This document shows, one piece after another, positions 1 through 11,294 of a DNA stretch of 64,000 nucleotides. The stretch covers positions 434,001 through 498,000 of the forward strand of contig RSEE01000037.1 of NCBI GenBank assembly GCA_003971905.1. The letters are read 5' to 3'. Source of the DNA: Moniliella sp. 'wahieum'. Taxonomy: Eukaryota > Basidiomycota > Moniliellomycetes > Moniliellales > Moniliellaceae. The position numbers were made by a program, and so were the translations under genes. The notes below the pieces were generated by a model. The model saw nothing but the letters and a program-made list of their open reading frames with translations. It ran no database searches and was not told the DNA's origin. Position 1 is the first letter of the stretch, and the number at the start of each line of letters is the position of its first letter.

Positions 1-2
1 CA

Positions 3-1045
3 CCCTCATTTCTTGCTTGCGACGACCATCCCGATTCCGATACCTACAGCCTGCCCCCACAACCTGGGAAACGCTCCCGCCTTGCTTCGCTCAACATGCT
101 CAAACGCCTCGACCGCACCGACGAGGCCGATGTGCTGGGTGTCTGGTACGCGGTTGACATCACCCTTCATCGTACCCACACCATCTCCACTCCCGCCGGG
201 GACACCATCCACATTCCAGTTATTTTCCTCGGTGAACCTGGGCCGCTGCCCCCCGGACCGACTACCCTCCCCGCTGCCCCAGTGCTAGAGCCGGGGCAAC
301 CCCTTGCTCCTGGCTGGGCGGTGAGCACACACAAGACGCGTTGGGCCGCACCTTGTGCCACCTCTTCCTGGTCAGTCCTCCCTCCTGAGGTGAGCGCTGA
401 GCTGCACATGCCCGTAGCTCCGTTGGTGGCGGGGCGGGCGATGCCTTGTCTCCTGGTCCTCCGACCCGAGGTGGACGAACAGCTACCCGGGTCCCCCACC
501 CGTCTACGGCAAGGGATGCCCTCCCCTCCCCTTTCAGCGGGAGAGGGAGAGTGAGCGCAGCATCCCATTTCTACGCCGGGTTGGAGGAAAAAGGAGCGCC
601 CGGGCTCAGATGAGTCAAGTTCCTCGCTCGAGCATTCGCGACGCAAGGTGGTGGAAGATCTTGCCTCCCATATCGCTCTCACTCTTGTCCAAGTCCTACA
701 GGCGGACGAGAACCATGTGCAGTCGGGCGCACGACCTCCTAGGATACATCTTCTGGCTCGCGCCGTTCTGCAGGAGGTCCCTGGCTCCGCCGGTGCTCGT
801 GTCTTGGCCGGAAGCCTGATCGTGCCTCCTCTCACCACCCCCAGCTTTCGCTGTGCTGCTGTCGTACTGGAACATGCCATTAAACTCGACCTCCTCTCCC
901 CTCCTCCCCCAAGGTGGCCAAGATCGTCGAAGTTGATGGCCCCCTTATTGACCCAGCGAGCGCCACTGACCTGCCCTTCTTACGGAGCTTTCGTCTTACC
1001 AAGTCCCAAGGCACACTTTGGGTCGATTGTAAGGTTCAGCAGTAG
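3..1045 (+). CDS. 3' part of an unrecognised protein gene
   Basis: The window opens inside a reading frame with protein-like composition: the segment around 96-250 reads LKRLDRTDEADVLGVWYAVD and continues through a hydrophobic, beta-rich stretch. Coding character reappears in other frames at about 640-830 (SHIALTLVQVLQADENHV) and at 905-1042, which ends in LWVDCKVQQ followed by TAG at 1043-1045. Pieces in different frames could reflect introns (a CCCCCAAG acceptor-like site lies just before the last piece), indel errors, or both. The alternating hydrophobic strands are loosely reminiscent of arrestin-fold proteins, but I see no diagnostic motif, so no function is assigned. The 5' end lies outside the window. 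Confidence 0.4.
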
Positions 1046-1489
1046 CTGTACCCTCCCCCTCTCCTATACACATCACATGCCACACGCTCTTTTTTGTATC
1101 TGCATTCTTCATCTTTTTGCCCCACCTGTTTGTTCTCGTACTGCGGTAGCCCAGGGAGGTGGACGTGTGGCGAGTGTGATTTTGGTTGGCGAGTGCCGTA
1201 ACTCATTGTTCCGCAATCCATGGGCCCTCGTCCATCCGGGCAAATCAGAGGACAGGCGGGTTGTCCCTCGCAGTATTCTTTCATTGGCCTCATCAAAGAT
1301 GACCCGTCCATCACACATAGCGCATCCATTGTTGTGATCTGACTCTGGCAGAGTGCGATTTGGGAGCACTCGTGATCCTATGGATCAACTGCAAATCAAC
1401 CTTCAGACAAGGCGTGAAGGCGAAGGTGTGAGCCACAAGTCCCCAAGCAACAAGATATGCCAGAAACAAAATCATCAGGGTACCAAAAA
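1046..1489. other. gene-free stretch before the tRNA gene
   Basis: No reading frame here has convincing protein character and I saw no repeat. It contains the 3' flank of the first gene. The stretch just below the tRNA gene on the minus strand serves as its terminator region, with a run of five T directly after the acceptor stem. Confidence 0.4.
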
Positions 1490-1585
1490 GGTCCCACTGG
1501 GATTCGAACCCAGGTTTCAGGAAGACGATAGTCATCAGAAAGATGCATCAGAATCCTACTTGCTAACCAACTACAATATGGAACC
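1490..1585 (-). tRNA. tRNA-Gln (anticodon CUG) with a 24-nt intron
   Basis: The minus strand folds into a complete cloverleaf. The acceptor arm is GGTTCCA with TGGGACC (one T-G wobble). The D arm has stems TTGT/GCAA around AGTTGGTTA. The anticodon stem is TAGGA/TCCTG, and the T arm is CTGGG-TTCGAAT-CCCAG. The anticodon loop reads TT-CTG-A, so the anticodon is CUG, decoding CAG (Gln). After the base 3' of the anticodon (position 37) there are 24 extra bases before the loop closes, the standard position for nuclear tRNA introns spliced by the endonuclease-ligase pathway. The mature tRNA would be 72 nt before CCA. A T run follows immediately, fitting an RNA polymerase III terminator with T as discriminator base. 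Boundaries follow from base pairing. Confidence 0.9.
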
Positions 1586-2136
1586 GTTGAAGGATGGTTG
1601 AAATCTTCCGGGAAAGACCAAATACCACGCGGAAAACTGAGAATGAAGCATCCGTGCTTTGTTTGGGGTACCAGGCATGAATGGATGAATGGAACCAAGT
1701 GTGCACCATGACTTACACAAACATCACCGGGCACCTAATGCACAATGAAGTTTGAGTCCGTTTAGGGAGAAGGAAGAAACGGGTGCTAATGTTGACCAGA
1801 TATCCATGGGGAGTCTTCTATGGAGCGCTCCCTCTCCGACTCTCCCCCTCCCGCGCACAATGACTTTCCTGGGTCTGAGATCTGATATCTGACCGGTGAC
1901 TTCTGACCTGTGACCTGTTCGTCTACCTCGTCTGCATCACCCGTCAGGTATCAGCGTTCAGCGTTCGTTCAGCGCACAACTTTGCCAAAAAGCAAAGGGA
2001 AAATAAAATAAAAGTGAGTTGCACCGATTGAGTGGGAGGGGCAGGCAAGTGGCTGCCCACCTATTTTTTGCCAGCTGGCTTATTGTCAGTGGGTCGTCTC
2101 CACCACACCTGCCCTCAGGCCTCATTATCGCTTGTT
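1586..2136. other. intergenic region and NSA2 promoter
   Basis: This is non-coding DNA between the tRNA gene and NSA2. It holds a copy of the TGAGATCTGA-type word seen elsewhere (about 1874-1892) and a string of TGACC/TGACT words at 1890-1920. Just upstream of NSA2 is an A-rich segment (about 1985-2015). In-frame codons continue upstream of the chosen NSA2 ATG to an ATG at 2032, but they do not resemble the family, so I treat them as 5' leader. Confidence 0.4.
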
Positions 2137-2925
2137 ATGCCGCAGAACGAGTACATCGAGGAGCACATCCGCCGTCATGGTCGCCGCATGGACCATGAGG
2201 AGCGGATGCGCAAGAAGGAGGCCCGTATGGTCCACAAACACTCAGCCATTGCTCAAAGCACCAAGGGTTGGAAGGCCAAGATGCTCAACAAGAAGCGCCG
2301 TGCCGAGAAGATCCAGATGAAGAAGACGATCAAGGCCCATGAGGAGCGTAATGTCAAGCAGGCCTCGGCACCTGCAGACGAGTCCGAAGCTCGACCTGCC
2401 TATCTTCTGGACCGTGAGGGTGAGCGCGACGCCAAAGCTCTGTCGTCGGCAGTCAAGGAGCGTAGGAAGGACAAGGCCGCTCGATTTGCTGTGCCCCTAC
2501 CGCAGGTGAGGGGTATTGCCGAGGACGAGGCATTTAAGGTGGTACGCTCTGGAAAGCGTAACTCGAACGCGTGGAAACGCATGGTCACCAAGGCCACCTT
2601 TGTCGGCGATGGATTTACCCGGAAACCCCCCAAGCTCGAACGCTTCATCCGACCCTCGGGGTTGCGCTTCAAGAAGGCCCACATCACTCACCCTGACCTC
2701 AAGGCTACCTTCCAACTGCCCATCTTGGGCGTCAAGAAGAACCCTCAGTCGCCCATGTACACGCAGTTGGGCGTGCTGACCAAGGGTACCATCATTGAGG
2801 TAAACGTGTCCGACCTGGGCATGGTCACCACAGGCGGCAAGGTGGTTTGGGGCAAGTATGCACAGGTGACCAACAATCCCGAGAATGACGGGTGCGTGAA
2901 CGGCGTACTGCTCCTGTCCGAGTGA
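2137..2925 (+). CDS. NSA2: Ribosome biogenesis protein NSA2 (pre-60S factor)
   Basis: This single intact exon of 262 codons aligns from first to last residue with the NSA2 family (yeast protein 261 residues). It starts [17 protein letters not shown] and ends in a conserved C-terminal barrel-like domain containing [20 protein letters not shown] and [14 protein letters not shown]. The N-terminal half is a highly basic helical region ([32 protein letters not shown]). In this family the protein joins late nucleolar/nuclear pre-60S particles and is needed for processing of 27S pre-rRNA, near the peptidyl-transferase centre. The ATG at 2137 is preferred over the in-frame ATG at 2032 because family homology begins exactly there. 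No introns or frame breaks are seen, making this the only long conserved gene in the window that reads cleanly. Confidence 0.95.
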   Translation: MPQNEYIEEHIRRHGRRMDHEERMRKKEARMVHKHSAIAQSTKGWKAKMLNKKRRAEKIQMKKTIKAHEERNVKQASAPADESEARPAYLLDREGERDAKALSSAVKERRKDKAARFAVPLPQVRGIAEDEAFKVVRSGKRNSNAWKRMVTKATFVGDGFTRKPPKLERFIRPSGLRFKKAHITHPDLKATFQLPILGVKKNPQSPMYTQLGVLTKGTIIEVNVSDLGMVTTGGKVVWGKYAQVTNNPENDGCVNGVLLLSE

Positions 2926-3246
2926 GCTGTGGGTTGGATAACCATGTGTACTATTATTATCACATTTGGACTTGTTACTATTGGACTGATTGCATGGAGT
3001 ATCGATACAGGTGCTTTTTGATGAAGTAGATGGAAAGAGCGTTGGGGGGCCGATGCTCAAACTGGTGGTGGAGTTGGCTTCATATTCTCCATTGGCACTC
3101 GAGGGTGGTGAATGCATGAAATTTACGAGAGGACAGAGGTTGGGAACAAAAGAAATGTACGCTTGCAATCTTGGCTCTCTTCCCGACATTTCCCTTATTG
3201 CTCTTGACACCTGCATTCTTCCCTCCCTTCTTCCTTTTATTAGCTG

Positions 3247-5483
3247 CTAGCTAACTTTACCTCTGGCAGCTTCATCCGACAGGATGGCCATATACCTCGT
3301 CGTAGCAAGCTCACAATGATATAAAGTTGATCTCATGAGCTGCATGCCAAGCGATGATACATGATTTTCTATGGCTGTATGCCTCCCCTCCATCAACATC
3401 CCTCGCGTGGTTGCCATATGCTTTTTCCATGGGGTGGACTCATCAATTGCATCAATGGACTCGCCCGGGATTTCGGTTGGCACCGATATGCATTTCCTGT
3501 CATTAACGTAGCACCGTCGGCCACATCACTGTCTATATGACGGTTTGTTGCAGTCCTCGATATAATTCCAGAGTAAAAGCGGCCGATTGTGTGAAGAGGG
3601 TCACAGTCACCTCACCCTCAATGCATCCCCCAGGACTCGAGCATGGTAGAAGTACAGAGAACCTTTTGGGCGGGGTGAGATTGAGAAGCGAGGACCATGA
3701 CGGTGCCAAAATGGCGGCGGCGAATGTAGTCAGCGAGAAGGGTCTCTACGCAGGTACTGTTGGTGACGCCTTGGAGCGAGAAGGGGGTAAGGATTAGATT
3801 GTCAAGGCCATGCTGCCAGTCGAGAATGTGAGGCGCAAGCGGCGTGCACGTTAACTCTTCGGCCATGAGCGGAAGTAATACGCATCCCGCCAAGGATGGT
3901 GTTGGTTTGAAAGGAGAGATCCGTGAGGATGCAATGCGGATTACTGCTAAAAATCCAGGGCCGCGGTGTATTTGTCCTGAAAGTGCATGCTTGTAGTTAC
4001 TCAAGATACAGATGCTTGTCCATTTTCGTCGGCTGATAATCCGATGGCCATTAACGTCTCGGTTTCGGGAAAGAGGAACCATGATTGAAGCGATGACACG
4101 TCAATGTGGAACTGGAAAGGTCAGTCCCAATCTTGTCAAAAAAGAGATGTCAAGATTCAAATACGAACCTGTTCTTTCGCGAGCCGGGCATGAGCCTGCT
4201 GACGGGTGGTGTCAATGTTGGCAAAGGCAATTGTAAATGTATCAACCTTTTCCAGACCTGCGTATTTGGTGCGGTCCATCAGCATTCGTTGCCATGACCA
4301 AACCGTGGTTCCCGTCTGCTTGTGGACTGCCACCACCCGCTCTGGTGTACTCATGCCCAGGAACAAATACTCGTCATCAGCGCCCAAACGTGTCACCAAG
4401 GGGGGTCTGGGGGTCTGGGACAGAGACGCGCCATCTCAACGAATTGGATTCCCTTGTATCCCAGTCGCAAGGCTGTACACGCGCACTGTGGCAAACTGGT
4501 TCGGGTCTCTGTATCCGTTGTCAGAAGGCAAGCAGACAGGAAAGAAGAGGGAGATTGATACATACGCGATGTAAAAGTGGGGAGGAACAATTGCACCATG
4601 TCGAAACGGGCGATACCTCTGATCATACCCAACTTCGAACAGATCCGTGTGACTCTTTTTCTGATAGTCACAAAAGACAGTGGCAGAGTACATCCAGGTT
4701 GAGGGTCCCACCTCTTCAGAGTCCGATGAGAATATTAGAGTTGAATTACAAAAGGCATAGGGGAGGACGTACCTTGGAGCCACAACGTGACGAGCCACCG
4801 ACCTCTTGCTACTCCGCCATCCAGTTCCTTGGGATATATGTAAGTCTTCTGAGGAGCATCTCCCGGATCCTCTTCGGGACGTATCCCCACAAAGAAGACA
4901 TCGGCGTGGATCCGAGCATCCGGATCCCGTGTCCAGCTCGCTGCATCGGTCCAAGAACAGCTCCCTGGGCCGTGACGATCGTTGCACGCACAAATGGGTA
5001 GCGTAAACTGACCTTCAGTCCCCACATCTGCCTCGTCTTGACCCCTACAAAGCCGACGTCAGCATCCACGGGGGCGGGGAGGAGGCGCTTTGCCTGAAGA
5101 CGCTCGCCAAGTATGTTCCAGCCGAGGAAACGTTCGCCCAACTCGGCACAGTAGACTAACGTACCCCAGGACGAAACCTTACCGACGACTCCCAGTTGGA
5201 GGGCTGCATCAGCTAAGGAAGCATCCTTGGGTATTTGCAGAACACGGCATGCGAGGATGCGCCAGACATGGCCATCGTGCAAGATCTGCAGGAAGCCTGG
5301 GGAGAAGGTTTTGGGGGCCAGGCTGTCGTCTGTGACGCTCTCTGCGGTACAACCGATGAGACGTACGCTTGCATGTCCAGGCGAGCTGGCGATGTCTGCG
5401 GGAGCAAGGATGCCACAGACTGCTATGTGTTGCACCAGCTCGACGGGGATGCATTCCAGTTGGCGGAAGGTGATGCTGGTCAT
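3247..5483 (-). CDS. F-box protein, multi-exon
   Basis: The start at 5483 gives MTSITFRQLECIPVELVQHI, an F-box-like N-terminus (LP-x-E-L-x-x-H-I pattern). It continues as DIASLAWTCKR if one base missing near 5390 is restored. Further coding blocks read HDGHVWRILACRVLQIPKDA, ARIHADVFFVGIRPEEDPGD, and a propeller-like strand set at 4160-4400 (LGADDEYLFLGMSTPERVVA, KQTGTTVWSW). Then come SLQSWFLFPETETLMAIGLS near 4050, PLAPHILDWQHGLDNLILTP near 3800, and a final block ending ILSDEAARGKVS at 3247. GTACGT/GTNNGT donors and CAG/TAG acceptors between several blocks suggest introns; other joins look like indels. F-box proteins recruit substrates to SCF ubiquitin ligases; a WD/propeller-like C-terminal half would be the substrate-binding part, which is inference. 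Exon limits are uncertain. Confidence 0.6.
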
Positions 5484-5727
5484 CGCTCCCAGGCAGGCGG
5501 CGTTGGTGGTGATGGCGATGGTGGTGGTGGTGGATCCACCGGAGATGCGCTCGGACCCACTGAATCACTCCGCCAGTGGCGGCGCAACGAGAAATGACAA
5601 TGACGTGGCCTTACGTACGCGCGGTCGGACCCTCGCCCCGGACGCAACCGGCCGCTTGTCTTCGATGGCCGCCTCTGCTTCGGCCCCACCACGACTGCCC
5701 CTCCCGTTCGTCTGAGCCGAGGCGCCG
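5484..5727. promoter_or_regulatory. divergent promoter between F-box gene and DOA1
   Basis: Only 244 bp separate the minus-strand F-box start (5483) from the plus-strand DOA1 start (5728), so both 5' control regions must share or overlap this DNA. It is GC-rich with no clear TATA element. A GATGGTGGTGGTGG run lies at about 5507-5535. Confidence 0.5.
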
Positions 5728-8220
5728 ATGACTGCCCCCTACCTTCTCTCTGCCCAGCTGCACGGCCACACCGCCGACGTGCGCGGGGTCGCCACCGCCA
5801 CCCTCGCTGGCGGCCACCTGATCTTGTCTGGCTCGCGCGACGGCACTGGCCGCCTGTGGCATCGCCCCGGCTCGGCCACGTCGGGCGAAGTGGTGCCCGC
5901 AACGGTGCTGACGGGCCACCAAGGGTTTGTGAATGCGGTCGCCTTTTGGCGCCAGTCTGGTGGTCTGTTTGCTGTCACGGCCGGGCAGGACAAGACGGTG
6001 CGGGTGTACTCGGTGGCGCATGCTGGAGATGCGGTGGCCGCCGCGCAGGAACCGGCCGCGATCTTGACTGGCCACACGGAGAATGTCTGTGCGCTCGCTT
6101 CCGGTCCTGCTCCCGCGGGCAATGGCAGCTGGTTAGTGAGTGCCAGTTGGGACAAGACGGCCAAAGTATGGAAAGAGGATGGGACGTTGGTAGCAACTCT
6201 CAAGGGCCATGAGATGGCCGTGTGGGCGGTGCTTCTTTTGCCTTCAGGCCAAGTCCTCACCGCCTCGGCCGACAAGACGATTCGGCTGTGGGATCCGTTG
6301 CGCCCTCAAGCCCGCTAGCCGTGTTTATGGGCCACAAGGATGCTGTGCGCGGACTAGCGTTGCTCTCCCCCTCCCGGTTTGCTAGCTGCGGTAACGACGG
6401 CACTATTGCGATCTACACACTTGAGGTGGTGACGCGATTCGGTCAATCGGCCGGTGCAAACCCTTTCAGGGCACACCTCCTTTGTCTACAGCTTAACGTT
6501 CATCCCCAACTCGGAGGGGCAACTTGCCTCGTCGGGAGAAGACCGATCTGTACGAGTCTGGTCTCCTGAGGGCTCAGTGGCGCAGACGATCACGCTGCCT
6601 GCAATTTCTGTGTGGGCGATTGCTGCCCTTGACGATGGCGACTTGGTCACCGCTACCAACGATGGTGTTGTACGCGTCTTCTCGCGCAACCCAGCGCACA
6701 AGGCTTCAGCTGCCGAGATCGAGGTCGTCTGTTTCCTAGTCATTTTTTCATGTACTAACCCTTCCCCCCTCGGTCGGTTACCTCAGACGTATGACGCCGC
6801 AGTAGCTTCTCAAGAACTTAACAAGGCTCAAATTGGCGATGTCAAGGTATCTCAACTCCCCGGCATCGAAGCGCTCCAACAAGCCGGCAAGAACGAGGGA
6901 GATGTCAAGATGGTTCGCAGCGCCGATGGGAGTAAGGCGAGCATACCAGTGGACCATGGGAACATGGCAAAAGGTGGGAGACGTTGTGGGCGGGGTGAGC
7001 AAGAAGCAGAAGCAGCTCTTTGATGGCAAAGAGTGGGACTATGTGTTTGATGTGGACGTGCAAGAAGGTGCGCCGCCTCTGAAGCTGCCGTACAACGTCG
7101 ATGAAAACGCCTATGTTGCCGCCCAGCGTTTCTTGGAGCGCAACGAACTCCCTCTTTCCTTTTGGAGCAGGTAGTCCAGTTCATTGACAAGAACACTGAT
7201 GGCGCCTCCTCTGCCCAGGCTGGGTCCGGTTTCCGCGACCCTTACACTGGTGCATCCAGCTATGCTCCTTCGGGCTCTGCGCCGCGCGCAGGTACCTCCT
7301 CTACCACCGGATACGCTGACCCTTTCACTGGTGGGGGTAGCTATCGTCCTACCTCTGCTCTCCGGCTCCTGTGCAACCCGCTACCGACCCTTACACTGGT
7401 GTCGCCCTGGGTCGGCCTAAGGTACTTCCCCAACGATCAGGACTTCAATTCAGTGCGTTCAAGGCGGCGCCCGTAAAGACGAAACTGGCTACGCTTGCTG
7501 TGGATGCAGGGCAGCAAGGCTCGCTGGACGTTCTGACGAGTGTGGTGGACAAGGTGGGCGCCGGGACAGCGCTTTCGTCGACCGATCTGTCCGAGTTGGA
7601 AGCGAGTCTACTGCAATGGCCCAGTGAGGCACGTTTCCCGCTTTGGACACTTACCGTCGTGCGGTGTTGAGTGGGGAGGGGATCGATGTACTGCAGGTGG
7701 CGCGTGTGGCGTTCCAAGCTGCGGACTGGGGGGCGTGGGGCGACGCTCATCCGAGCAAAGTGCAAGAAACGAATGCGATGCTGGCGCTGCGAGCGGTGGC
7801 GAATGCGTTGGCTGCAGCGGGTCCTTCAGCGTCTGGTCCGGCGCTGGATGGGATCACTAACCTGATCCTCTCTGGGCAATCGGGATTGTTGGCCGGGAAG
7901 CCTGCGCGGGTGGCATTGGGACGGTGGTGCTGAACCTGGTTGTGGCGATGGATGGGACGGCGTCGGCTGTTGCCGGGGAAGGGATTGTGCGTTTGACCAC
8001 CTCGGCGCTTGCGTCGGAGATGGAGCGTGGGTCTGAAGCAGATTCCGAGGCTTCGTACCGCTTGGTTGTTGCCGCTGGATCGCTGGCGACAGGGCCCGCG
8101 CACGGCTCGCTGCCTGCCGAGGGGGTGATGGTGGTGCAGGAGGTGGCGCGGGCAGTGGCGCAGCAGTTTGCTAGCGAACCGCGCTTTGGCGATCTGCTTG
8201 CGGAACTCAAGGCGCTTTGA
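5728..8220 (+). CDS. DOA1: WD-repeat/PFU/PUL ubiquitin adaptor, Doa1/PLAA (Lub1) family
   Basis: The order of domains is that of Doa1/Ufd3/PLAA. At least six WD repeats come first (HGHTADVRGVATATLAGGH, LTGHQGFVNAVAF, SASWDKTAKVWKEDGT, SGHTSFVYSLTFIPNSEG). A PFU domain follows at about 7000-7190 (GKEWDYVFDVDVQEGAPPLK, NVDENAYVAAQRFLE). Then comes a linker with repeated DPYTG/DPFTG motifs, and a helical PUL domain from about 7440 to 8217 ending LAELKAL. In yeast and animals this protein binds ubiquitin through the WD and PFU parts and Cdc48/p97 through PUL, and maintains the free ubiquitin pool. One intron is clear: 6724-6786, with TACTAAC at 6753 and CAG acceptor; its donor GTCGTC is unusual. 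The reading frame must change near 6300, 6435, 6940, 7165, 7365, 7640 and 7920, each time with homology continuing, so I take these as indels. Confidence 0.85.
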
Positions 8221-8715
8221 ACCGGGAGATGGGTTGGCATTGCATCCCCCGCATGGTACCTATGCTGGCTCATGCCCAGCTAGAACGGGAGGAGCAGAGG
8301 CAGGGCTGCCGGATAGCAGGCAGCAGGCAGCAGCCGCCTCGAGACGTCGGCAGGGCTGGAGATAGCAGCGCGGGCGTGAACATGGCGACTAGCGTCTGAG
8401 CCAGAGACCGTCGCCCAAGGAAAGGCAGCAAGGGAGACAGGGCTGAGAGACAGGATGGCGAGAAGGACTGGCCAAATGGGAGGCCATCGCCAGCCCATGT
8501 CGTGCCTGTCCCAGGAAGGGCCCACGTGCACACACCGATCCATACGCACAGGGCAGAACCGAGGCTTGGGTGTGTCATGTAATACAAAGAAAGCTGTCGG
8601 TAACGCACGCCGACGCGAGGCTGGTGGGGGCGGAGTTAGGGTTTCAGCCGAGCCGCACCAGAGCAGCGCGTAATTCGTCCCCCCGCACACGGGGCCACTT
8701 AGCCCATTCCGTGCC
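8221..8715. other. intergenic region after DOA1
   Basis: GC-rich DNA with several GGCAGCAGGCAGCAG-like words around 8318-8335. No convincing frame was seen. It holds the 3' flank of DOA1 and the 5' flank of the next gene, whose start is uncertain and could lie within or beyond this stretch. Confidence 0.3.
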
Positions 8716-10201
8716 ATGTCCCTACAGCTCGTTGCCGGCCGGAAGAATATCGTCCGACCCACCCTGCCCCAACCAACGCCATCCGCACCGCTCGCTTCGC
8801 CCCTCCCGCCCCGCCCATGTGCGTCCGGCCCGCGCAGGCAGCCCGGCTGCGCGCCCACCCACCCCTCGCCCACGACGGCACCTGGCACCTCGCCCATGCC
8901 CATGCGTCCCTGCCTCTCGGCCATCCCACCCACGCCCTCTACCGCCCTCTCCCCCCTCGCCCCCCCACTCCCCCACGAGAGCGACAAGGAACGAGACGAG
9001 CAGACCGCCCCGCATCCCACCCAGATCGCGGTGGAGCGGATCTGGCGCGCGCGCGATCAGCGCAAAGGCCGCCACGCTCTCCGCATCCACCATCCCCGCC
9101 GTGTCGCTGTGCCCGCCGCCATCCCTGCCTCGACCCAGAGTGTGCGCGCGTGGGTTCTGGCATTGTCCGCCTCTTTACCCAGTTCCCCTTCTACGACCTC
9201 TCCTACCTCCTTGCCTTTACCTTTACCTTGGCTCGGTGGTCTGGTGTGTCAATGGCTTCTTTGCCTGGCTGCCTACCTCCATCCGAGCTGGACCTTCCCA
9301 GGGGAAGTCCTGGATGGTGGCGGGATCACTGCGCTGGTGGGTGCCACAGTGTTTGAGGTGGGTGCGGTGCTCGGGCTACTCGAGGTGTTTAACCAAGGCA
9401 CATCTGCCTCCTTTGGCTGGGCCCTCGAGCTGCTCTTCCTCCCCATAAGCCACACCCACCCACTGACCCAACTTCACCTCCATCCCAGTCCCAGACCGGG
9501 ACCAGGCCCCGGACCAGGACCCAGACCCGGTCCAGGCCCACCTGCTCCGCGCCGAGGCGGACAAGTACGCGGATACGCGCCCGGCGAGGCTAATCAAGCA
9601 CAAGCCTCTGCCCACTTCCTCCCTTTCTGGGGACGAGGAGCAGTCGCTAGCATCGGATTCGGTGACGATGCGCAACGCGGATGCGGCGGCGGTGCGCGCG
9701 CAGTACCGGGCGCAGGCTGAGCAGTTTCGGTGGGGGTCGGCTGGAAAGAGATCCGATCGCGGTATTGGTACGATCTTGGGTTTTGGGCCAACGTGACGCA
9801 GTTGGTGGGTGCGACGTTGTATTGGATGTCGGGCATTGTGGGTACGCCCGGGATTTTGAACCGGTTGAATGAGCGCACTGAAAATGGGGTGTATTATCTG
9901 CCGCAAACTATCGGGGGCGCCTTTTTCGTCATTTCCTCGAGCCTGCTCATGCTTGAGACGCAAACCCTGGTGGCGTCCGTCGCTCGGCGTCTTGGGCTGG
10001 CACATTGCGTTTTGGAACTGGATTGGCGGGTTGGGGTTCATGTTGTGTGGCGCATTGGGCTTTGGCGCATACCGCAACTCGGGAGTGGGGTACCAGTCTA
10101 CCCTGACTACCTTTTGGGCCTCGTGGGCGTTCCTGATAGGATCCGTGTTGCAGCTGTACGAATCCCTGGACAAGTACCCAGTCACGCATCAAAAAACCTA
10201 A
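8716..10201 (+). CDS. conserved fungal multi-pass membrane protein of unknown function
   Basis: Several hydrophobic segments are separated by conserved-looking loops: FYDLSYLLAFTFTL then SVVWCVNGFFAWLP (about 9190-9280), GGGITALVGATVFEVGAVLG (about 9320-9380), YDLGFWANVTQLVGATLYWM (about 9768-9830), YLPQTIGGAFFVISSSLLML (about 9895-9955), FGVLGWHIAFWNWIGGLGF (about 9985-10045) and LTTFWASWAFLIGSVLQLYE (about 10100-10165). The end is DKYPVTHQKT-stop at 10201. I recall such six-segment proteins as widespread but uncharacterised in fungi; membrane location is inferred from hydrophobicity. The frame changes near 9240, 9440-9730 (probably an intron plus an indel) and 9960. The region before about 9000 is Pro-rich and the true start is not decided; 8716 is the first ATG of a long open stretch. 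Confidence 0.55.
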
Positions 10202-11294
10202 CCTGACCTCTCATGGCTTCAATGGCATGACGACACCTTGGTTGCTCCTCTTCCCCTCTACTCTGTTGTTTAAGAGTCAACATTCACTCGTTGGTCCAAT
10301 GTGACATGTGATCCCTCTGCCCTGGTTGCTGTCTGCTCTTGCCAAGCGGGACGAATTGCTACAAGAATGCTGCCGCCCCTATCTGTAATGCTTTCGTACT
10401 TATGTATGTGCCCCTCCTCGCACACGTTGGGCTATGTATTATGCTGCTGTACTCCCCTTGTGTGCCATTAGCGGATCTCTGATTGGTAATGGGCCAGGCA
10501 AGGAAACTGCTCTTCGTCCCACTTCAGAAGGGGGCTAGATGTGGCTGATTGACCATGACTATATCACACCCCCTCCCGCACGTGGCAGCCACGCCGGACC
10601 TAATTCATCCCTCTACATAAGGTGGCCTGCCGATCTATCGATATCACGGGCATCCATCTATACTAGTCCTCTATCGAGACGGGCCAAATTTGGAGTACAG
10701 TGTCAGTACCGACCCACTGAAGCGTACCGAGGAAACTGGATCAAGTACTATTCAAACCCACACTCCCAGCGTGGGAGAGGGGGAGGGCAGCGAGGTACGC
10801 CGCATAATGCATCACGGCAACAGTGAGTGGGAAAAGAGGGGAAGGGAGTCAGAGAGGCTCAATGGAGCTTGGTAACATGTAACAACGCTACCCATGTGGG
10901 ACGCGAAGGGATGGGATGAGATCGGTCAGAGATACATGTACCCCATCAAGCATCAAGCTTCAAGTGGGCCATGCTCCACCACGCAAGTCCACCGATTCAG
11001 ATCCAACCCATTGCACGGACTGATTCACCATGTCCACATCAGCGCCGCCACGAGCCGCGCTGCGCGGGCCGTGGCCCGGTCTTCTGGGCCAACGGGACGG
11101 GCCCGGGATCGAACAGGGAAACCCCTCCCGCGCCTCCTGCACCCACGACCGCACGTGGGTCGTCCGGCCCCATGGTGGCGGAATGCGCAGGAGCCCGAGG
11201 TGGAGCCTGAGGCGCCGCACCGGAGAAGAAACGGAGGAGAAAACGTGGAACCAAAAGGAGGCGGGGGAGGAGGAACGTTGCACCGCCTGGCCCG
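10202..11294. other. intergenic region between convergent genes
   Basis: About 1.1 kb between two converging genes, with no frame of protein character. It holds an AT-richer part (10210-10700), a TCAAGCATCAAGCTTCAAG word at 10947-10964 that belongs to the dispersed AAGCTTGAAG family, and GC-rich DNA from 11030 on that is antisense to nothing recognised. Confidence 0.4.

Noticed and set aside
4237-5001. 254-codon plus-strand open frame
   Set aside because: Antisense to the F-box gene, whose minus-strand exons and splice signals are better supported.
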